Source: Kosakonia oryzae (GTDB lineage: Bacteria; Pseudomonadota; Gammaproteobacteria; Enterobacterales; Enterobacteriaceae). Taken from it: DNA of 64,000 nucleotides. Shown here in pieces: positions 30,246-42,510 of the stretch (positions are counted from its first letter, which is position 1; each line of letters starts with the position of its first letter). The position numbers and the translations under genes were made by a program. The notes beneath the pieces were generated by a model. That model searched no databases. It saw only the letters and a list, made by a program, of their open reading frames with translations, and was not told where the DNA came from. The stretch covers positions 4,526,001 to 4,590,000 of the forward strand of contig NZ_CP014007.2 of NCBI RefSeq assembly GCF_001658025.2, in the 5' to 3' direction.

Positions 30246-31394
30246 TTATTTGGCGGTGTTGCGATACTGCTCAATGAGCTCAATAAAATGGTCAAACAGC
30301 GGTGCGGCATCGTGCGGCCCCGGGCTGGCTTCCGGGTGGCCCTGGAAACTGAACGCCGGTTTGTCGGTGCGATGGATGCCTTGCAGCGTGCCGTCGAACA
30401 GCGATTTGTGCGTCACCCGCAAATTGGCAGGCATTGAGGCTTCATCTACGGCAAAACCGTGGTTCTGCGCGGTGATCATCACGGTATTGTTATCAATATC
30501 TTTTACCGGATGGTTGCCGCCGTGGTGGCCGAATTTCATCTTCATGGTTTTCGCGCCGCTCGCCAGCGCCAGCAGTTGATGGCCAAGACAGATGCCAAAC
30601 ACCGGAATATCCGTTTCAAGGAAGGTTTTAATCGCCTCAATCGCGTAATCGCACGGCGCCGGGTCGCCAGGACCGTTGGAAAGGAAGATACCGTCCGGAT
30701 TGAGCTTCAGTACGTCTGCCGCCGGGGTTTTCGCCGGTACGACCGTTAAACGGCAACCGCGATCGACCAGCATACGCAGGATATTACGTTTCGCGCCGTA
30801 GTCGTAAGCGACAACGTGGAACGGTAATTCGCTCGCCGCTTTCGCCTGCGGCAGCTCGCCTGCCAGCGTCCAGCTGCCTTGCGTCCAGCTGTAGGTTTCC
30901 GCTGTCGTCACTTCTTTTGCCAGATCCATTCCGTTCAGGCCCGGGAATGCTTTCGCTTTCTCCAGTGCCACTGCGGCATCGACATTATCGCCGGCAATGA
31001 TGCAGCCGTTTTGCGCGCCTTTTTCGCGCAGCAAACGCGTCAGCTTACGGGTATCGATATCGGCAATCGCCACAATGTTATGGCGCTTCAGATAAGAAGA
31101 GAGGTCTTCGGTATTGCGGTAATTACTGGCAATCAGTGGCAGGTCGCGAATGACCAGGCCTTGCGCATGTACCTGAGAGGATTCTTCGTCAGCGGAGTTG
31201 GTGCCGACATTGCCGATATGAGGATAAGTAAGAGTGACGATTTGGCGGGAATAGGAAGGATCAGTGAGGATTTCTTGATAACCGGTCATTGAAGTATTGA
31301 AAACGACTTCCCCAACTGCCGTGCCCGTTGCCCCAATGGCCCGACCGTGAAACTGGGTTCCGTCTTCCAGAACCAATAGCGCTGACTTAATCAA
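30246..31394 (-). CDS. carA: Carbamoyl-phosphate synthase, glutaminase small subunit
   Basis: Hydrolyses glutamine and passes ammonia through a tunnel to CarB. I start it at a TTG (31394): it gives 382 residues like E. coli CarA, whose initiator is also UUG, and a strong GGAGG ends five bases before it. An ATG 27 bases further upstream would put the ribosome site inside the gene. The class I amidotransferase triad is present: Cys in [10 protein letters not shown] (about 269), and His/Glu in QGHPEASPG (about 353 and 355). Upstream control sites are a PurR box, promoter P1, and ArgR boxes over P2. Confidence 0.97.
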   Translation of the reverse strand: MIKSALLVLEDGTQFHGRAIGATGTAVGEVVFNTSMTGYQEILTDPSYSRQIVTLTYPHIGNVGTNSADEESSQVHAQGLVIRDLPLIASNYRNTEDLSSYLKRHNIVAIADIDTRKLTRLLREKGAQNGCIIAGDNVDAAVALEKAKAFPGLNGMDLAKEVTTAETYSWTQGSWTLAGELPQAKAASELPFHVVAYDYGAKRNILRMLVDRGCRLTVVPAKTPAADVLKLNPDGIFLSNGPGDPAPCDYAIEAIKTFLETDIPVFGICLGHQLLALASGAKTMKMKFGHHGGNHPVKDIDNNTVMITAQNHGFAVDEASMPANLRVTHKSLFDGTLQGIHRTDKPAFSFQGHPEASPGPHDAAPLFDHFIELIEQYRNTAK

Positions 31395-31426
31395 AACGTC
31401 CTCCAGAGAATATTCACTCACTTTAT

Positions 31427-31465
31427 TTGCATATTAATTCATATTGAGATGATCAATCAATGCAA
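31427..31465 (-). promoter_or_regulatory. Pair of ArgR (ARG) boxes at carAB promoter P2
   Basis: On the minus strand, ATATGAATTAATATGCAA (31444-31427) resembles the 18-base ARG box. A second, weaker box TTGCATTGATTGATCATC (31465-31448) lies 3 bases away, the usual spacing. They overlap the expected arginine-repressed P2, whose -10/-35 I do not assign exactly. Confidence 0.7.
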
Positions 31466-31499
31466 ATTTGCTGGCCGTGGATTTTTGGCAAACGGCGGC

Positions 31500-31528
31500 A
31501 TTCTGGAGAGATGTCGGTTAAAAGTCAA
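31500..31528 (-). promoter_or_regulatory. carAB promoter P1 (pyrimidine-regulated)
   Basis: TTGACT (31528-31523), a 17-base spacer, and CAGAAT (31505-31500) on the minus strand. A start near 31493 puts the PurR box centre at about -128, which is where PurR acts on carAB P1 in E. coli. Confidence 0.68.
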
Positions 31529-31613
31529 CTTTTCTCACATATTTTTCTTAGTCTTTTACGCCACTGCCCTTCATTACTGGATTTAACAGATAAAAAGATC
31601 AAAAAAAGCAGCC

Positions 31614-31629
31614 ACGAAAACGCTTTCGT
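31614..31629 (-). promoter_or_regulatory. PurR operator of carAB
   Basis: ACGAAAACGCTTTCGT is a palindrome matching the PurR consensus ACGCAAACGTTTGCGT at 13 of 16 positions. Its distance to P1 fits purine repression of carAB. Confidence 0.75.
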
Positions 31630-31765
31630 AGCCAGAAAACTTCAAGAGAGGCGTTCCAGGCACAAGAAAGTAGACCAAATGGTCAAAATTTACATTTCAG
31701 CGCGAAAAAAACAGACGATAAGTGAAGATTAGACCATTCTGGCCTGAGAAACCGGGGAAAAAAGA

Positions 31766-31797
31766 GAAAATAAAAGGGCAATAAAATACTGCCCTTT
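31766..31797 (-). terminator. dapB terminator
   Basis: Perfect 8-bp stem AAAGGGCA (31773-31780) and TGCCCTTT (31790-31797), followed on the minus strand by TTATTTTCTCTTTTTT. Confidence 0.8.
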
Positions 31798-31848
31798 GCA
31801 ATCAAGTAATTACGACTGCAACAACCACATCACGATGGGTAATAACTC

Positions 31849-32685
<837 letters not shown>

Positions 32686-32808
32686 TTAAAAAAATGCGTA
32701 AGAATCGTTTCCAGATTAACCAGCCCACGTCGGGGCCACCAGCCGAAAACACCGATAATTAGAAATTAATGATATACAGCCGAAAATATCAGTAAAAGGC
32801 ATGATTCA

Positions 32809-33723
32809 TTAGGGCGCGAGCGCCAGCACTTCTGCCACCCAGTGACGAAAACCCTCCACATCAATATCCAGCGCAACCTGTGCATTTGGTTTCTGCTTCA
32901 GTTTGCCGTCGATATCTACCACCGTCGTGCCAGAGGTGTATTGCCCCTGCGTCTCCACCGCCACAAAACAGGATTTCAGCGTAAACAGTTCAGGGCGGGC
33001 CAGCCAGGCAATCGCGCAGAGATCGTGCATGCGCAGCCCGGTTGCCATGCTACCGCTACGATAGTGACTAAACAGCGCGTGCAGCATATGCCCGGTTTTG
33101 TTGAGCGCGGGTAACGTCGCGAGGAACTCAGGCGTCAGCGTCGCCCGATTCGTGACATCCAGCCCGCACATCACGATCTCAAGGCCGCTCTGAAACACAC
33201 GGGCAGCAGCTTCGGGATCGATAGCAATATTGAATTCAGCATTTGGCGTGAAGTTACCCCGCCCGGCTGAGCCGCCCATCATCACCAGTCGACGGATATT
33301 GAACTGGCACTCCGGGTAGTGCGACAGCAGCAGCGCGATATTGGTCAACGGGCCGATGGTCACCAGCGTAACGGGTTCAGCAGATGCCATCAGCGTATCG
33401 CGTATTGCCTGAAATGCTGGTTTAGCCAGCGGCTGGCGCTGATGCTCGATAAAGTCGTAGCCATCCATGCCGGACTCCCCATGCACTTCGGCGGCGCTAT
33501 GCAGCGGGCGCAATAAGGGTATCGCCGCACCTTGTGCCAGCGGGATATCGGCCTGCCAGAAGTTGAGCAGTTGCAAGGCGTTGCGAGTGGTTTTTTCCAG
33601 CGAGACATTACCGGCAACAGTGGTGATCAGTTTGAGTTCGCACTGCGGCGCATACAACGCGGCAGCAATGGCAACGGCATCGTCAATACCCGGATCGGTG
33701 TCGAGAATCATTGGCAAACGCAT
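32809..33723 (-). CDS. rihC: Ribonucleoside hydrolase RihC
   Basis: Hydrolyses purine and pyrimidine ribonucleosides to base and ribose. The start at ATG 33723 ([11 protein letters not shown]) is supported by AGGAGG four bases upstream and gives 304 residues, the E. coli length. The nucleoside hydrolase calcium-binding signature DTDPGIDDA is at about 8-16, with later family motifs [30 protein letters not shown] and [10 protein letters not shown] (active-site His). It stands between dapB and ispH on the same strand, separated from ispH by a strong terminator, so it is a separate unit. Confidence 0.95.
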   Translation of the reverse strand: MRLPMILDTDPGIDDAVAIAAALYAPQCELKLITTVAGNVSLEKTTRNALQLLNFWQADIPLAQGAAIPLLRPLHSAAEVHGESGMDGYDFIEHQRQPLAKPAFQAIRDTLMASAEPVTLVTIGPLTNIALLLSHYPECQFNIRRLVMMGGSAGRGNFTPNAEFNIAIDPEAAARVFQSGLEIVMCGLDVTNRATLTPEFLATLPALNKTGHMLHALFSHYRSGSMATGLRMHDLCAIAWLARPELFTLKSCFVAVETQGQYTSGTTVVDIDGKLKQKPNAQVALDIDVEGFRHWVAEVLALAP

Positions 33724-33745
33724 AGTGCCTCCTGAAGTGAAATCC

Positions 33746-33773
33746 ATAAAAAATGCCAGACTGAGTCTGGCAT
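33746..33773 (-). terminator. Terminator of the ribF-ileS-lspA-fkpB-ispH operon
   Basis: ATGCCAGACT and AGTCTGGCAT (33753-33773) form a near-perfect palindrome with a minimal loop, followed on the minus strand by a run of Ts (33752-33746). Confidence 0.85.
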
Positions 33774-33799
33774 CTTCGCATAACGTTTAGAGCAAAATG

Positions 33800-34750
33800 T
33801 TATTCGACCTCGCGAACATCAACCCTTAGCTCTTTTGGCACTTCAAAGACAATGTTTTCTTCGCGGCCTTCAAGCGGAATGGCTTCACCGCCGCCCAGCT
33901 CCTGCAGGCGGGCAATCACGTTCTGCACCAGAATATCCGGCGCGGAGGCTCCGGCGGTTACGCCTACACATTTGATGTCTTTAACCCAGGCTTCCTGGAT
34001 ATCAGAAGCGTCATCGATCAAATAAGCGCGTTTGCCCATCCGCTGCGCCAGTTCGGCCAGGCGGTTGGAGTTGGAGGAATTTTTCGAGCCGACCACCAGC
34101 ACCACTTCCGCCTGTTCGGCCAGCGCTCGCACCGCTTCCTGGCGGTTGGTCGTGGCGTAACAGATGTCATCTTTACGTGGGCCAACAATCTGCGGGAAAC
34201 GGGCGCGCAGCGCGTCAATGACATCAGAAGTATCGTCCACCGAGAGCGTGGTCTGCGTCATAAATGACAGTTTGCCCACATCTTTGATGTTGAGCGTAGC
34301 AACATCGGCAGGCGATTCGACCAGGTACATGCCCCCTTTCGGGTTGCTGTACTGCCCCATGGTACCCTCCACTTCCGGATGCCCGGCATGGCCGATCAGA
34401 ATTGCTTCCTCACCGCGTCGACTGGCGCGAGCGACTTCCATATGCACTTTTGTTACCAACGGACAGGTGGCGTCGAAAACCGTCAGATCGCGACTTTTCG
34501 CTTCGTTACGCACCGTCTGGGAAACACCGTGGGCAGAGAAAATCAGGATTGCGCCATCCGGCACTTCACTTAACTGCTCAATAAAAATAGCGCCGCGCTC
34601 GCGCAGGCTATCAACAACATAACGGTTGTGCACCACTTCGTGACGCACATAAATTGGCGAGCCATACAGAGCCAGCGCGTTTTCAACAATGCTGATAGCG
34701 CGGTCAACGCCAGCGCAAAAACCGCGCGGGTTAGCCAACAGGATCTGCAT
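33800..34750 (-). CDS. ispH: 4-hydroxy-3-methylbut-2-enyl diphosphate reductase IspH
   Basis: Last enzyme of the MEP isoprenoid pathway, a [4Fe-4S] protein that releases IPP and DMAPP. The start ATG 34750 ([12 protein letters not shown]) gives 316 residues as in E. coli and is preceded by GGAGGAAACGA. The three cluster cysteines are at 12, 96 (FDATCPLV) and 197 ([10 protein letters not shown]), and the proton-donor Glu lies in HPEVEGT. Its first 20 bases overlap the end of fkpB, so expression is coupled. Confidence 0.97.
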   Translation of the reverse strand: MQILLANPRGFCAGVDRAISIVENALALYGSPIYVRHEVVHNRYVVDSLRERGAIFIEQLSEVPDGAILIFSAHGVSQTVRNEAKSRDLTVFDATCPLVTKVHMEVARASRRGEEAILIGHAGHPEVEGTMGQYSNPKGGMYLVESPADVATLNIKDVGKLSFMTQTTLSVDDTSDVIDALRARFPQIVGPRKDDICYATTNRQEAVRALAEQAEVVLVVGSKNSSNSNRLAELAQRMGKRAYLIDDASDIQEAWVKDIKCVGVTAGASAPDILVQNVIARLQELGGGEAIPLEGREENIVFEVPKELRVDVREVE

Positions 34751-35201
34751 TCGTTTCCTCCAGTACTGGATCAACCTCCAGTACATCGACATCAAAGTGG
34801 ACGGTTCTGCCCGCCAGCGGATGGTTGAAATCGACGGTGATAGAGTCGCCGTTAATTTCACGGATCACGCCCGGCATTTCGCTGCCATCCATTGCGGTAA
34901 AGAGCATAATCGCCCCGATTTCAGGCTCACCGGCATCCATAAACTCACGGCGGGAGAAGTACTGAATCAGGTCCGGGCTCGGCGTACCGAAAGCGGCATC
35001 CGGTTCGAGAGAGAAAACCTTTTTCTCCCCGGCTTTCAGACCCAGCAGATGTTGCTCCAGCCCCTCGGAGAGCGAACCGTCGCCCAAACGAAACAGCGCC
35101 GGTTTGCCGTTGTTGCGGGTTGACTCAGCAAGAGAGCCATCTTCGAGCTTGAGCGTGAAGTGCACCAGCACTGCGCTATCGCTCTGTACGGATTTAGACA
35201 T
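34731..35201 (-). CDS. fkpB: FKBP-type peptidyl-prolyl isomerase FkpB (SlpA)
   Basis: SlyD-like proline isomerase/chaperone. The start at 35201 ([11 protein letters not shown]) gives 156 residues. Features: FKBP core [29 protein letters not shown], and the insert-in-flap region [20 protein letters not shown]. coli FkpB, as I recall, is 149 residues; here the frame runs past the usual end, adding about eight residues (ETNADPVG) and overlapping ispH by 20 bases. It sits between lspA and ispH in the conserved operon, after a 118-base spacer with REP-like hairpins. Confidence 0.95.
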   Translation of the reverse strand: MSKSVQSDSAVLVHFTLKLEDGSLAESTRNNGKPALFRLGDGSLSEGLEQHLLGLKAGEKKVFSLEPDAAFGTPSPDLIQYFSRREFMDAGEPEIGAIMLFTAMDGSEMPGVIREINGDSITVDFNHPLAGRTVHFDVDVLEVDPVLEETNADPVG

Positions 35202-35235
35202 GCAGGTTGCTCGCTTGTTTTGACTCACCCGTTTT

Positions 35236-35313
35236 CCCGGTAGCGATTTGCTTACCGGGCAAACAGACGGCCACAAATTCTGTAGGCCGGGCAAGCAAAG
35301 CGCCGCCCGGTAT
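35236..35313. repeat. REP-like palindromes between lspA and fkpB
   Basis: CCCGGTA (35236-35242) and TACCGGG (35253-35259) form one hairpin. The segment tgtaggccgggcaagcaaag...gcccggta (35281-35311) forms a second with REP-like TGTAGGCCGGGC at one end. The pair interrupts the operon, as intercistronic REP elements often do. Confidence 0.78.
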
Positions 35314-35319
35314 TTACAT

Positions 35320-35820
35320 TTAAACCTGCTCTTTCGCTGCAGGTTTAGGCAAAAAGCCTTCCAGCACAATCAGCGCCGCGCCGATACAAATTGCGCTATC
35401 GGCAAGGTTAAAGGTAGCAAAATGCCAGTCGCCGACGTAGAAATCGATCATATCGACGACGAAGCCATGCCATAAGCGGTCGAAGAGATTACCGAGCGCA
35501 CCGCCGATAATCAGCGCATAAGCGATGTTATTCAGCTTTTGCGCGGCTTTCCCACGGTACATCAGTACCGTCAGCACCACGCAGATACCAATAGCGATAC
35601 CGGCAAAAAACCAGCGCTGCCAGCCGCCGCTGTCCGCCATAAAACTGAATGCCGCGCCATAATTACGCGCATAGTGCAGATTGAGCGACGGAAACAGCGA
35701 CACCGTATCCCCCAGAGCAAAGTTCTGGAGGATCAGGTATTTACTGCCCAGATCGATAATCAGCACAACCACAACCAGCCACAGCCAGCGCAGTCCTGTA
35801 GAACAGAGAGGCTTACTCAT
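35320..35820 (-). CDS. lspA: Lipoprotein signal peptidase (SPase II)
   Basis: Inner-membrane aspartyl protease that removes the signal peptide of diacylglyceryl-prolipoproteins. It has 166 residues (E. coli 164) and four predicted membrane spans (about 11-30, 68-88, 96-113, 138-158). The catalytic Asp pair is Asp123 in GFVVDMIDF and Asp141 in FNLADSAI; NRxFD-like [10 protein letters not shown] is intact. Its ATG shares one base with the ileS stop (TGATG), so the two are coupled. Confidence 0.97.
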   Translation of the reverse strand: MSKPLCSTGLRWLWLVVVVLIIDLGSKYLILQNFALGDTVSLFPSLNLHYARNYGAAFSFMADSGGWQRWFFAGIAIGICVVLTVLMYRGKAAQKLNNIAYALIIGGALGNLFDRLWHGFVVDMIDFYVGDWHFATFNLADSAICIGAALIVLEGFLPKPAAKEQV

Positions 35821-38636
35821 CAGGCAAACTTACGTTTTTCGCCGTCACCGGCGACGTTGCTCACACAGCGTCCGCAGATATCTGCGTGTTCCGCCACCTG
35901 GCCGACATCATTGGTGTAATGCCAGCAACGCGGGCATTTATCACCTTCGGCTTTGCTCAGCGCGACTTTCAGCCCTTTAAACAGTTCGCTCTGCTGAGCG
36001 TCCGCTGAAGCGCTGGCATAATCCGCAACTTTCGCCCCCGAGGTCAACAGGACAAATCGCAATTCGTCGCCCAGTGCGGTCAGCTTCGCCGCCAGCTCCG
36101 GCTCGGCAAACAACGTAACAGCCGCTTCCAGAGAGCCACCGACTTTCTTGTCAGCGCGCGCCTGCTCAATCACCTTGTTCACTTCGCCGCGAACCTTCAG
36201 CAGCTCGTCCCAGAAGGCGTCGTTCATCGCTTCGCTTTCCGCCAGGCCGAACAGGCCTTCGTACCACTCGCCGGTAAAGACATACTTCTCGCGATCGCCC
36301 GGCAGGTAGCCCCAGATTTCATCAGCGGTAAAGGACATGATCGGCGCCATCCAGCGCACCAGCGCTTCCGCGATGTGGTACAGCGCGGTCTGGCAGCTAC
36401 GACGCGCCACGCTGTCCGCTTTCGCGGTGTACTGGCGGTCTTTGATGATGTCGAGGTAGAACGACCCCATTTCGATGGAGCAGAAACGCATCAGGCGTTG
36501 CACCACTTCGTGGAAATCATAGGAATCATAAGCCTGAACAATATCTTCCTGAGCCGCTTTCGCACAGCCCACCGCCCAGCGATCCAGCACCACCATCTCT
36601 TCCGGTTTCACCATGTCTTTCGCCGGATCGAAGCCGTTAAGGTTCGCCAGCAGGAAGCGCGCGGTGTTACGGATACGGCGATAGCTGTCCGCTGCGCGTT
36701 TCAGGATCTCGTCAGAAACCGCCATTTCACCAGTGTAATCCGTGGAAGCGACCCACAGGCGCAGGATATCCGCACCCAGTTTGTTCATCACATCCTGCGG
36801 GGAAACGGTGTTGCCGATGGATTTAGACATCTTGCGGCCCTGACCATCCACGGTGAAACCGTGAGTCAGCACCTGACGGTAAGGCGCTTTACCCTTCATC
36901 GCCGTGGAGATCATCAGCGAGGACATAAACCAGCCGCGATGCTGATCCGAACCTTCCAGATACATATCCGCCGCGTGACCGGCAAACTCCGGACGCACGT
37001 CAACAACGGAAGCGTGAGTTGAACCGGAATCGAACCAGACGTCCAGCGTATCCGGCACTTTGACATAGTTGTCAGCGTCATCGCCCATGATGTCGCGCGG
37101 GTCGAGATCCCACCAAGCCTGAATACCGTCGGCTTCAACGCGTTTGGCAACGGCTTCGATCAGCTCCAGCGTACGCGGATGCAACTCTTCGGTGTCTTTA
37201 TGCACGAACAGCGACATTGGAACGCCCCAGGTACGCTGGCGGGAGATACACCAGTCAGGACGGTTGGCGACCATCGATTCGATACGCGCCTGGCCCCAGT
37301 CCGGGATCCACTGCACACCTTTGATTTCGCTCAGCGACTGCGCACGCAGACCTTTCTGGTCCATGCTGACAAACCACTGCGGCGTCGCACGGAAGATAAT
37401 CGGCGATTTATGACGCCAGCAGCATGGGTAGCTGTGCTGCATTTTTTCAACGTGCAACAGCGCGCCTTTTTCCGTCAGCAGCGCCACGATGATGTCGTTC
37501 GCTTTGAACACATTCACGCCATCCAGCGTCGGGTAAGTACCCGGCAGATAGGTGCCGTCCGGACCAACCGGGTTGGCGATTTCCAGACCGTATTTCAGGC
37601 TGATGGTGTAGTCGTCCGGGCCGTGACCGCCAGCGGTATGAACCGCACCGGTACCGGCTTCCAGCGTAACGTGATCGCCGAGGATCGCAGGAACATCAAA
37701 ATCCAGGAACGGATGTTTAAAGCGCATCAGCTCCAGCTCTGCGCCTTTCACCGTACCCAGCACGTTGTATTCTGCGGTACCGATGCGTTTCATCACGCTT
37801 TCGACCAGATCTTTCGCCAGGATCAGCGCCTGACCATCAATCTGCACCAGGGCATACTCAAATTCCGGCGCGAGAGAAATTGCGCGGTTAGCCGGCAGTG
37901 TCCACGGCGTAGTGGTCCAGATAACCAGTGAAACCGGACCATTAACAGTTGCAACGCCAAATTTGGCTTTTACTGCGTCCTGGTCAACAGCGTGGAAAGC
38001 TACGTCGATGGACGGCGACGTTTTGTCGTAATACTCCACTTCCGCTTCCGCCAACGCGGAACGGCAGTCGACACACCAGTGCACCGGCTTGGCACCTTTA
38101 AGCAGGTGGCCATTGCCGATGATTTTGCCCAGTGCGCGGATAATATTGGCTTCGGTTTTGAAGTCCATGGTCAGGTACGGGTGCGACCAGTCGCCCAGCA
38201 CGCCGAGACGGATAAAGTCTTTGCGCTGACCGTCAACCTGCGTTGCGGCATATTCACGGCATTTGGCGCGGAACTCCGCGGCGGTGAACTTCTCTCCCGG
38301 CTTGCCGAACTCCTGCTCAACTTTCAGCTCGATAGGCAGACCGTGGCAGTCCCAACCCGGAACATAGGGAGAGTCATAACCTGCGAGTCCCTTGGACTTC
38401 ACAATAATGTCTTTCAGAATCTTGTTAACCGAGTGACCAATATGAATGCTGCCATTCGCATATGGAGGGCCATCATGCAGAATGAAGGTTTTTTTGCCTT
38501 TTTTCGCTGCACGGATGATGCCGTACAGGTCATCATCAGTCCAACGCGCCAGCATTCCCGGCTCACGCTTGGCGAGATCGCCGCGCATCGGGAACCCTGT
38601 TTCCGGCAAATTCAGGGTAGATTTATAGTCACTCAT
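35820..38636 (-). CDS. ileS: Isoleucyl-tRNA synthetase
   Basis: Charges tRNA-Ile and edits mischarged valine. The start ATG 38636 (MSDYKSTLN) gives 938 residues, identical in length to E. coli. The class I signature is [12 protein letters not shown] (57-68) and KMSKS lies in [10 protein letters not shown] (about 602). The CP1 editing domain carries [12 protein letters not shown] and [17 protein letters not shown]. coli reads HTAPGHG at this point, so the usual Pro is Gly here. The C-terminal zinc site is CPRCWHY...CGRCVSN. It lies 45 bases after ribF and overlaps lspA by one base. Confidence 0.97.
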   Translation of the reverse strand: MSDYKSTLNLPETGFPMRGDLAKREPGMLARWTDDDLYGIIRAAKKGKKTFILHDGPPYANGSIHIGHSVNKILKDIIVKSKGLAGYDSPYVPGWDCHGLPIELKVEQEFGKPGEKFTAAEFRAKCREYAATQVDGQRKDFIRLGVLGDWSHPYLTMDFKTEANIIRALGKIIGNGHLLKGAKPVHWCVDCRSALAEAEVEYYDKTSPSIDVAFHAVDQDAVKAKFGVATVNGPVSLVIWTTTPWTLPANRAISLAPEFEYALVQIDGQALILAKDLVESVMKRIGTAEYNVLGTVKGAELELMRFKHPFLDFDVPAILGDHVTLEAGTGAVHTAGGHGPDDYTISLKYGLEIANPVGPDGTYLPGTYPTLDGVNVFKANDIIVALLTEKGALLHVEKMQHSYPCCWRHKSPIIFRATPQWFVSMDQKGLRAQSLSEIKGVQWIPDWGQARIESMVANRPDWCISRQRTWGVPMSLFVHKDTEELHPRTLELIEAVAKRVEADGIQAWWDLDPRDIMGDDADNYVKVPDTLDVWFDSGSTHASVVDVRPEFAGHAADMYLEGSDQHRGWFMSSLMISTAMKGKAPYRQVLTHGFTVDGQGRKMSKSIGNTVSPQDVMNKLGADILRLWVASTDYTGEMAVSDEILKRAADSYRRIRNTARFLLANLNGFDPAKDMVKPEEMVVLDRWAVGCAKAAQEDIVQAYDSYDFHEVVQRLMRFCSIEMGSFYLDIIKDRQYTAKADSVARRSCQTALYHIAEALVRWMAPIMSFTADEIWGYLPGDREKYVFTGEWYEGLFGLAESEAMNDAFWDELLKVRGEVNKVIEQARADKKVGGSLEAAVTLFAEPELAAKLTALGDELRFVLLTSGAKVADYASASADAQQSELFKGLKVALSKAEGDKCPRCWHYTNDVGQVAEHADICGRCVSNVAGDGEKRKFA

Positions 38637-38681
38637 CAGATTCTCGGTTCCGTATTTCGGTTTGATTAATACCACCAGGCC

Positions 38682-39620
38682 TTAAGCCGGTTTAGATAGC
38701 CCAAAAAACTCGCGGGCCGCTACCTCATCGCGGGCGATTTGCGCTTTCAGCTCATCGAGCGAGGCAAATCGCTGTTCATTGCGTAATTTTTTACGCAACA
38801 CTACATCTATATGGCGCCCGTAGAGGTCTATTACAACATCCAACAGATGCACTTCCAGCTGCTGGCGCACGCCTGCAACCGTCGGACGAGTGCCGATATT
38901 GGCAACGCCCTGGTAAAGCGTATCGCCCAGTCCAGCCACTTCCACCGCATAGACCCCTTTTACCGGGGAGACCTGACGGCGCAGCGGTAAATTCGCCGTC
39001 GGGAAACCAATGGTGCGCCCCAGTTCATCACCGTGCACCACGCGCCCGGAGATACTGAACGGATGTCCAAGCAATTGTTCAGCCAGCTCAAGATTGTCGT
39101 CAGCCAATGCCTGACGCACCGCCGTGCTGCTCACACGGACGCCGCCATCAAAGAAAGTTTGCGTGCTGGTGACGTCAAAGCCATATTTCTGACCGGCCTT
39201 CTGTAATAACAAGAAATCCCCCTGGCGACCAGCGCCAAAACGGAAATCGTCACCCACTGCGAGAAATTTCACACCAAGGCGGTCAACCAACAGATCGCTG
39301 ACAAAGGTTTGTGCGGTGAGCGCCGCAAAACGGCGGTCAAAACGAAGGCATAGCACGTAATCCACGCCGCAACCCGCCAGCCAATGCAGCTTTTCACGCA
39401 GCCGGGTAAGGCGCGCAGGGGCTTTCTGCCCGGCGAACAGTTCCAGCGGTTGTGGTTCAAAGATCATCACCACCACCGGCAGATTACGCGCCCGGCCTTC
39501 TGCGCCAAGCCCTTGTAAAAGCGCCTGATGGCCACGATGCACGCCATCGAAATTACCAATCGTCAGCACACACCCGTGGGGGGCCTGGCTGAGGTTATGT
39601 ATGCCGCGTATCAGCTTCAT
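38682..39620 (-). CDS. ribF: Bifunctional riboflavin kinase / FAD synthetase RibF
   Basis: Makes FMN from riboflavin and then FAD. It has 312 residues (E. coli 313). The N-terminal nucleotidyltransferase domain has TIGNFDGVHRGHQALL (about 21-36) and later GDDFRFGAGRQG with SSTAVR; the C-terminal flavokinase domain has GRTIGFPTANLPL and GVYAVEV. It is the first gene of the ribF-ileS-lspA-fkpB-ispH operon and is divergent from rpsT. Confidence 0.97.
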   Translation of the reverse strand: MKLIRGIHNLSQAPHGCVLTIGNFDGVHRGHQALLQGLGAEGRARNLPVVVMIFEPQPLELFAGQKAPARLTRLREKLHWLAGCGVDYVLCLRFDRRFAALTAQTFVSDLLVDRLGVKFLAVGDDFRFGAGRQGDFLLLQKAGQKYGFDVTSTQTFFDGGVRVSSTAVRQALADDNLELAEQLLGHPFSISGRVVHGDELGRTIGFPTANLPLRRQVSPVKGVYAVEVAGLGDTLYQGVANIGTRPTVAGVRQQLEVHLLDVVIDLYGRHIDVVLRKKLRNEQRFASLDELKAQIARDEVAAREFFGLSKPA

Positions 39621-40210
<590 letters not shown>

Positions 40211-40236
40211 TCGCTACGTTTCCTGGCTTTGTGAAA

Positions 40237-40260
40237 AAGCCCGCTTCGGCGGGTTTTTTT
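40237..40260. terminator. Bidirectional terminator between rpsT and nhaR
   Basis: CCCGC-TTCG-GCGGG, extended by A/T pairs and one G-T pair, is followed by seven Ts on the plus strand. On the minus strand it lies at the nhaR stop with its own T run. Confidence 0.88.
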
Positions 40261-41158
40261 ATTTCTGCGGCGGGTCGAAAAGTATTGAGTAATCCTGATT
40301 GCAGATACGCTGCACTGCAGGATGCTGAATCATCCGCTCGGCAAAAATCGCATGATACTCCTCCATCACACTATCCACCCGACCAATTTCAACCATGCTT
40401 TCATCGGTAAAAAGATCGTGAGCGTAGCGCGTCGGGGCAACAAAAATAGCATTGTGCACGGCACCAAACGCCTTCATCAGCGCGGCATCATCAAACTCCC
40501 CCAGAATCTCCACTTGCAAACCTTGCGCATTGAACCAGTTCAGCAGCCTGCGTCCCAGCATTGACCGTCGCCCAGGAATCAATAAGCGCCGTTCCTGCAA
40601 ACAAAACGGAAAAGGCGTTTGCGGCTGCGGATTACTGCCCCAGAAACTGACGCTGCATTCGCCAATTTTCACCGAAAAAAGCCCCTCTTGCTGCGTGGAA
40701 TCGATCGGACAGTCAGAGATAATCATGTCAAGTTTATGCTGGCTTAGCTGCTCCAGCAGGAGTTCATGCGTCGATTCAAAACAGCGCAAATGGATCGGCT
40801 CGCCCTCACTTACCGCTGCGCTGAGGATATTGCTGACCAGCCGCTTGGAGAGCGCATCCGCCACGCCGACATCAAATAACAGGCTGGACTCTTTGCGGTA
40901 GTTGATGATATCGAGCATCTCCTGGCTGAGCGTAAACATCTTATCCGCGTAGCGAAACACCAGTTCACCCAGTTCTGTCGGTTCCAGCCCCCTGCCCTTA
41001 CGTTTGAAGAGCTTGCCTTGTAGACGCTCCTCGAGAGATTTAATTTGCCCGGTGATGGTCTGCGGCGTCAGAAAGAGCGACTCCGCCGCACCAACGACGG
41101 AGCCTTCACGGTAGACGTGCCAGAAGTAATACAAATGGTTGTAATTGATATACGACAT
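40259..41158 (-). CDS. nhaR: LysR-type activator of nhaA, NhaR
   Basis: Sodium-responsive LysR-family transcription activator of nhaA. It has 299 residues (E. coli 301). The N-terminal winged HTH includes [20 protein letters not shown], followed by [13 protein letters not shown]; the rest is the effector domain. GAGGG precedes the ATG. It lies 22 bases downstream of nhaA on the same strand, so the two form an operon. Confidence 0.96.
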   Translation of the reverse strand: MSYINYNHLYYFWHVYREGSVVGAAESLFLTPQTITGQIKSLEERLQGKLFKRKGRGLEPTELGELVFRYADKMFTLSQEMLDIINYRKESSLLFDVGVADALSKRLVSNILSAAVSEGEPIHLRCFESTHELLLEQLSQHKLDMIISDCPIDSTQQEGLFSVKIGECSVSFWGSNPQPQTPFPFCLQERRLLIPGRRSMLGRRLLNWFNAQGLQVEILGEFDDAALMKAFGAVHNAIFVAPTRYAHDLFTDESMVEIGRVDSVMEEYHAIFAERMIQHPAVQRICNQDYSILFDPPQK

Positions 41159-41180
41159 AGCCCTCTACTCACTTCCGTCG

Positions 41181-42344
41181 CTAAGCGCGAACGATACGAG
41201 TACGCAGCAGGCAATAACCCGCCACTGCCGAGATAATCGAGCCGGTGAGGATCCCCAATTTACTCCAGGCAATCATTTCCTCATGGGCATCGCCAAAGGC
41301 CAGCGAGGCGATAAAAATCGACATCGTAAAGCCAATGCCGCACAGCACGCCGACCGACATAATCTGTTTAAATGCAGCGCCCTGCGGTAACTTCGCCAGC
41401 TTTAAACGTAACGCCAGCCAGCAGAAGATTGTGATACCCAGCGGCTTACCAAGAACCAGCCCGGCAATAATGCCTAACGGCAGCACATCTCCCAGCCCGG
41501 ATACAGACATTCCGCTCAGCGATACGCCGGCATTCGCAAAAGCAAATAACGGCAGGATTAGCCATGCAACCCACGGATGAATCGCATTGACCAGTTGGCG
41601 AGCCGGAGAAACACCGTTCTGCTCGCGCAACGGAACAAAGAAACCGACAACCACCCCGGCGAGCGTCGCGTGGACACCGGATTTTAGCACCGCCGTCCAC
41701 AGCACTATCCCAACCAGCATATAGATGCCGATGCGCCGCACATTGCAGGCATTCAGTATCGCCAGTATGGCAATGGATGCCGCCGCCACACCCAGCGCAG
41801 TGGTTGAGAGATCGCTGGTGTAGAACAAGGCAATAATGATAATCGCCCCCAGATCGTCGATGATCGCCAGCGCCATCAGAAACACTTTCAGCACCACAGG
41901 TACGCGATTGCCCAGCAAAGCAAGGACACCGAGAGCAAAGGCAATATCCGTCGCGGTAGGAATAGCCCAACCGTGTCGCGCCAGTGGATCGTGGAAATTG
42001 AATAGCAGGAAGATCAGCGCGGGTGCAACCATACCGCCAAGGGCGGCAATCACCGGAAATACGGCCTGCTGACGGCTGGCAAGCGCACCCTGTACCAGTT
42101 CATATTTCACTTCCAGGCCAATCATCAGGAAAAATACAGCCATCAACGCATCGTTGATCCATAGCAGCATGTTTTTATTGATTTCCAGCGAACCGAACTT
42201 CAATTCGACGGGCGTCGACAGGAAGTTGTGGTAAAGATCCTGTGTCACTCCAAGATTGGCGCACAGCATTGCGAGCGCTGCCGCAATGATAAGAACGATG
42301 CCCCCAGCGGCATCACTGCTAAAGAAACGCTGTAAAAGCTTCAT
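41181..42344 (-). CDS. nhaA: Na+/H+ antiporter NhaA
   Basis: Electrogenic 2H+/Na+ antiporter of the inner membrane, for sodium and alkaline stress. It has 387 residues (E. coli 388) with 12 predicted spans. Asp163/Asp164 of the ion site are in [10 protein letters not shown], Asp133 in [11 protein letters not shown], and the pH-sensing His in [11 protein letters not shown] (about 225). In E. coli K-12 an IS element and hokC lie between dnaJ and nhaA; here dnaJ is the direct neighbour, separated by the dnaKJ terminator. Confidence 0.97.
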   Translation of the reverse strand: MKLLQRFFSSDAAGGIVLIIAAALAMLCANLGVTQDLYHNFLSTPVELKFGSLEINKNMLLWINDALMAVFFLMIGLEVKYELVQGALASRQQAVFPVIAALGGMVAPALIFLLFNFHDPLARHGWAIPTATDIAFALGVLALLGNRVPVVLKVFLMALAIIDDLGAIIIIALFYTSDLSTTALGVAAASIAILAILNACNVRRIGIYMLVGIVLWTAVLKSGVHATLAGVVVGFFVPLREQNGVSPARQLVNAIHPWVAWLILPLFAFANAGVSLSGMSVSGLGDVLPLGIIAGLVLGKPLGITIFCWLALRLKLAKLPQGAAFKQIMSVGVLCGIGFTMSIFIASLAFGDAHEEMIAWSKLGILTGSIISAVAGYCLLRTRIVRA

Positions 42345-42461
42345 GTTATTCTCTCGTTCACTATTCCGTTGTGCGGGCTATCTTACCCCTCGCGAATCCT
42401 CGATAAAAACAGATTATAATTGGGTATAGATTCTCTTTTTCCGAATAGTGCCAAAAACGAC

Positions 42462-42487
42462 AAAAAAAGCCCGGCATAAAGCCGGGC
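42462..42487 (-). terminator. dnaKJ terminator
   Basis: Perfect 7-bp stem GCCCGGC (42469-42475) and GCCGGGC (42481-42487), followed on the minus strand by seven Ts. Confidence 0.9.
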
Positions 42488-42510
42488 CTGATATATGCGA
42501 TGCGGAAGAC

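Larger units (their letters stand above)
31395..31848 (-). other. carA-dapB intergenic region (454 bases)
   Basis: No gene is supported here; a 90-codon plus-strand frame (31460-31732) is rejected because it covers the carAB control sites and has no homology I recognise. The region holds, from carA outwards, the ArgR boxes, promoter P1, the PurR box and the dapB terminator. The rest is AT-rich; in E. coli this part binds IHF and PepA, which I cannot locate with confidence here. Confidence 0.7.

Noticed and set aside
31460-31732. A 90-codon plus-strand frame in the carA-dapB spacer
   Set aside because: It covers promoter P1 and the PurR box; Lys/Ser-rich low-complexity product with no ribosome site.
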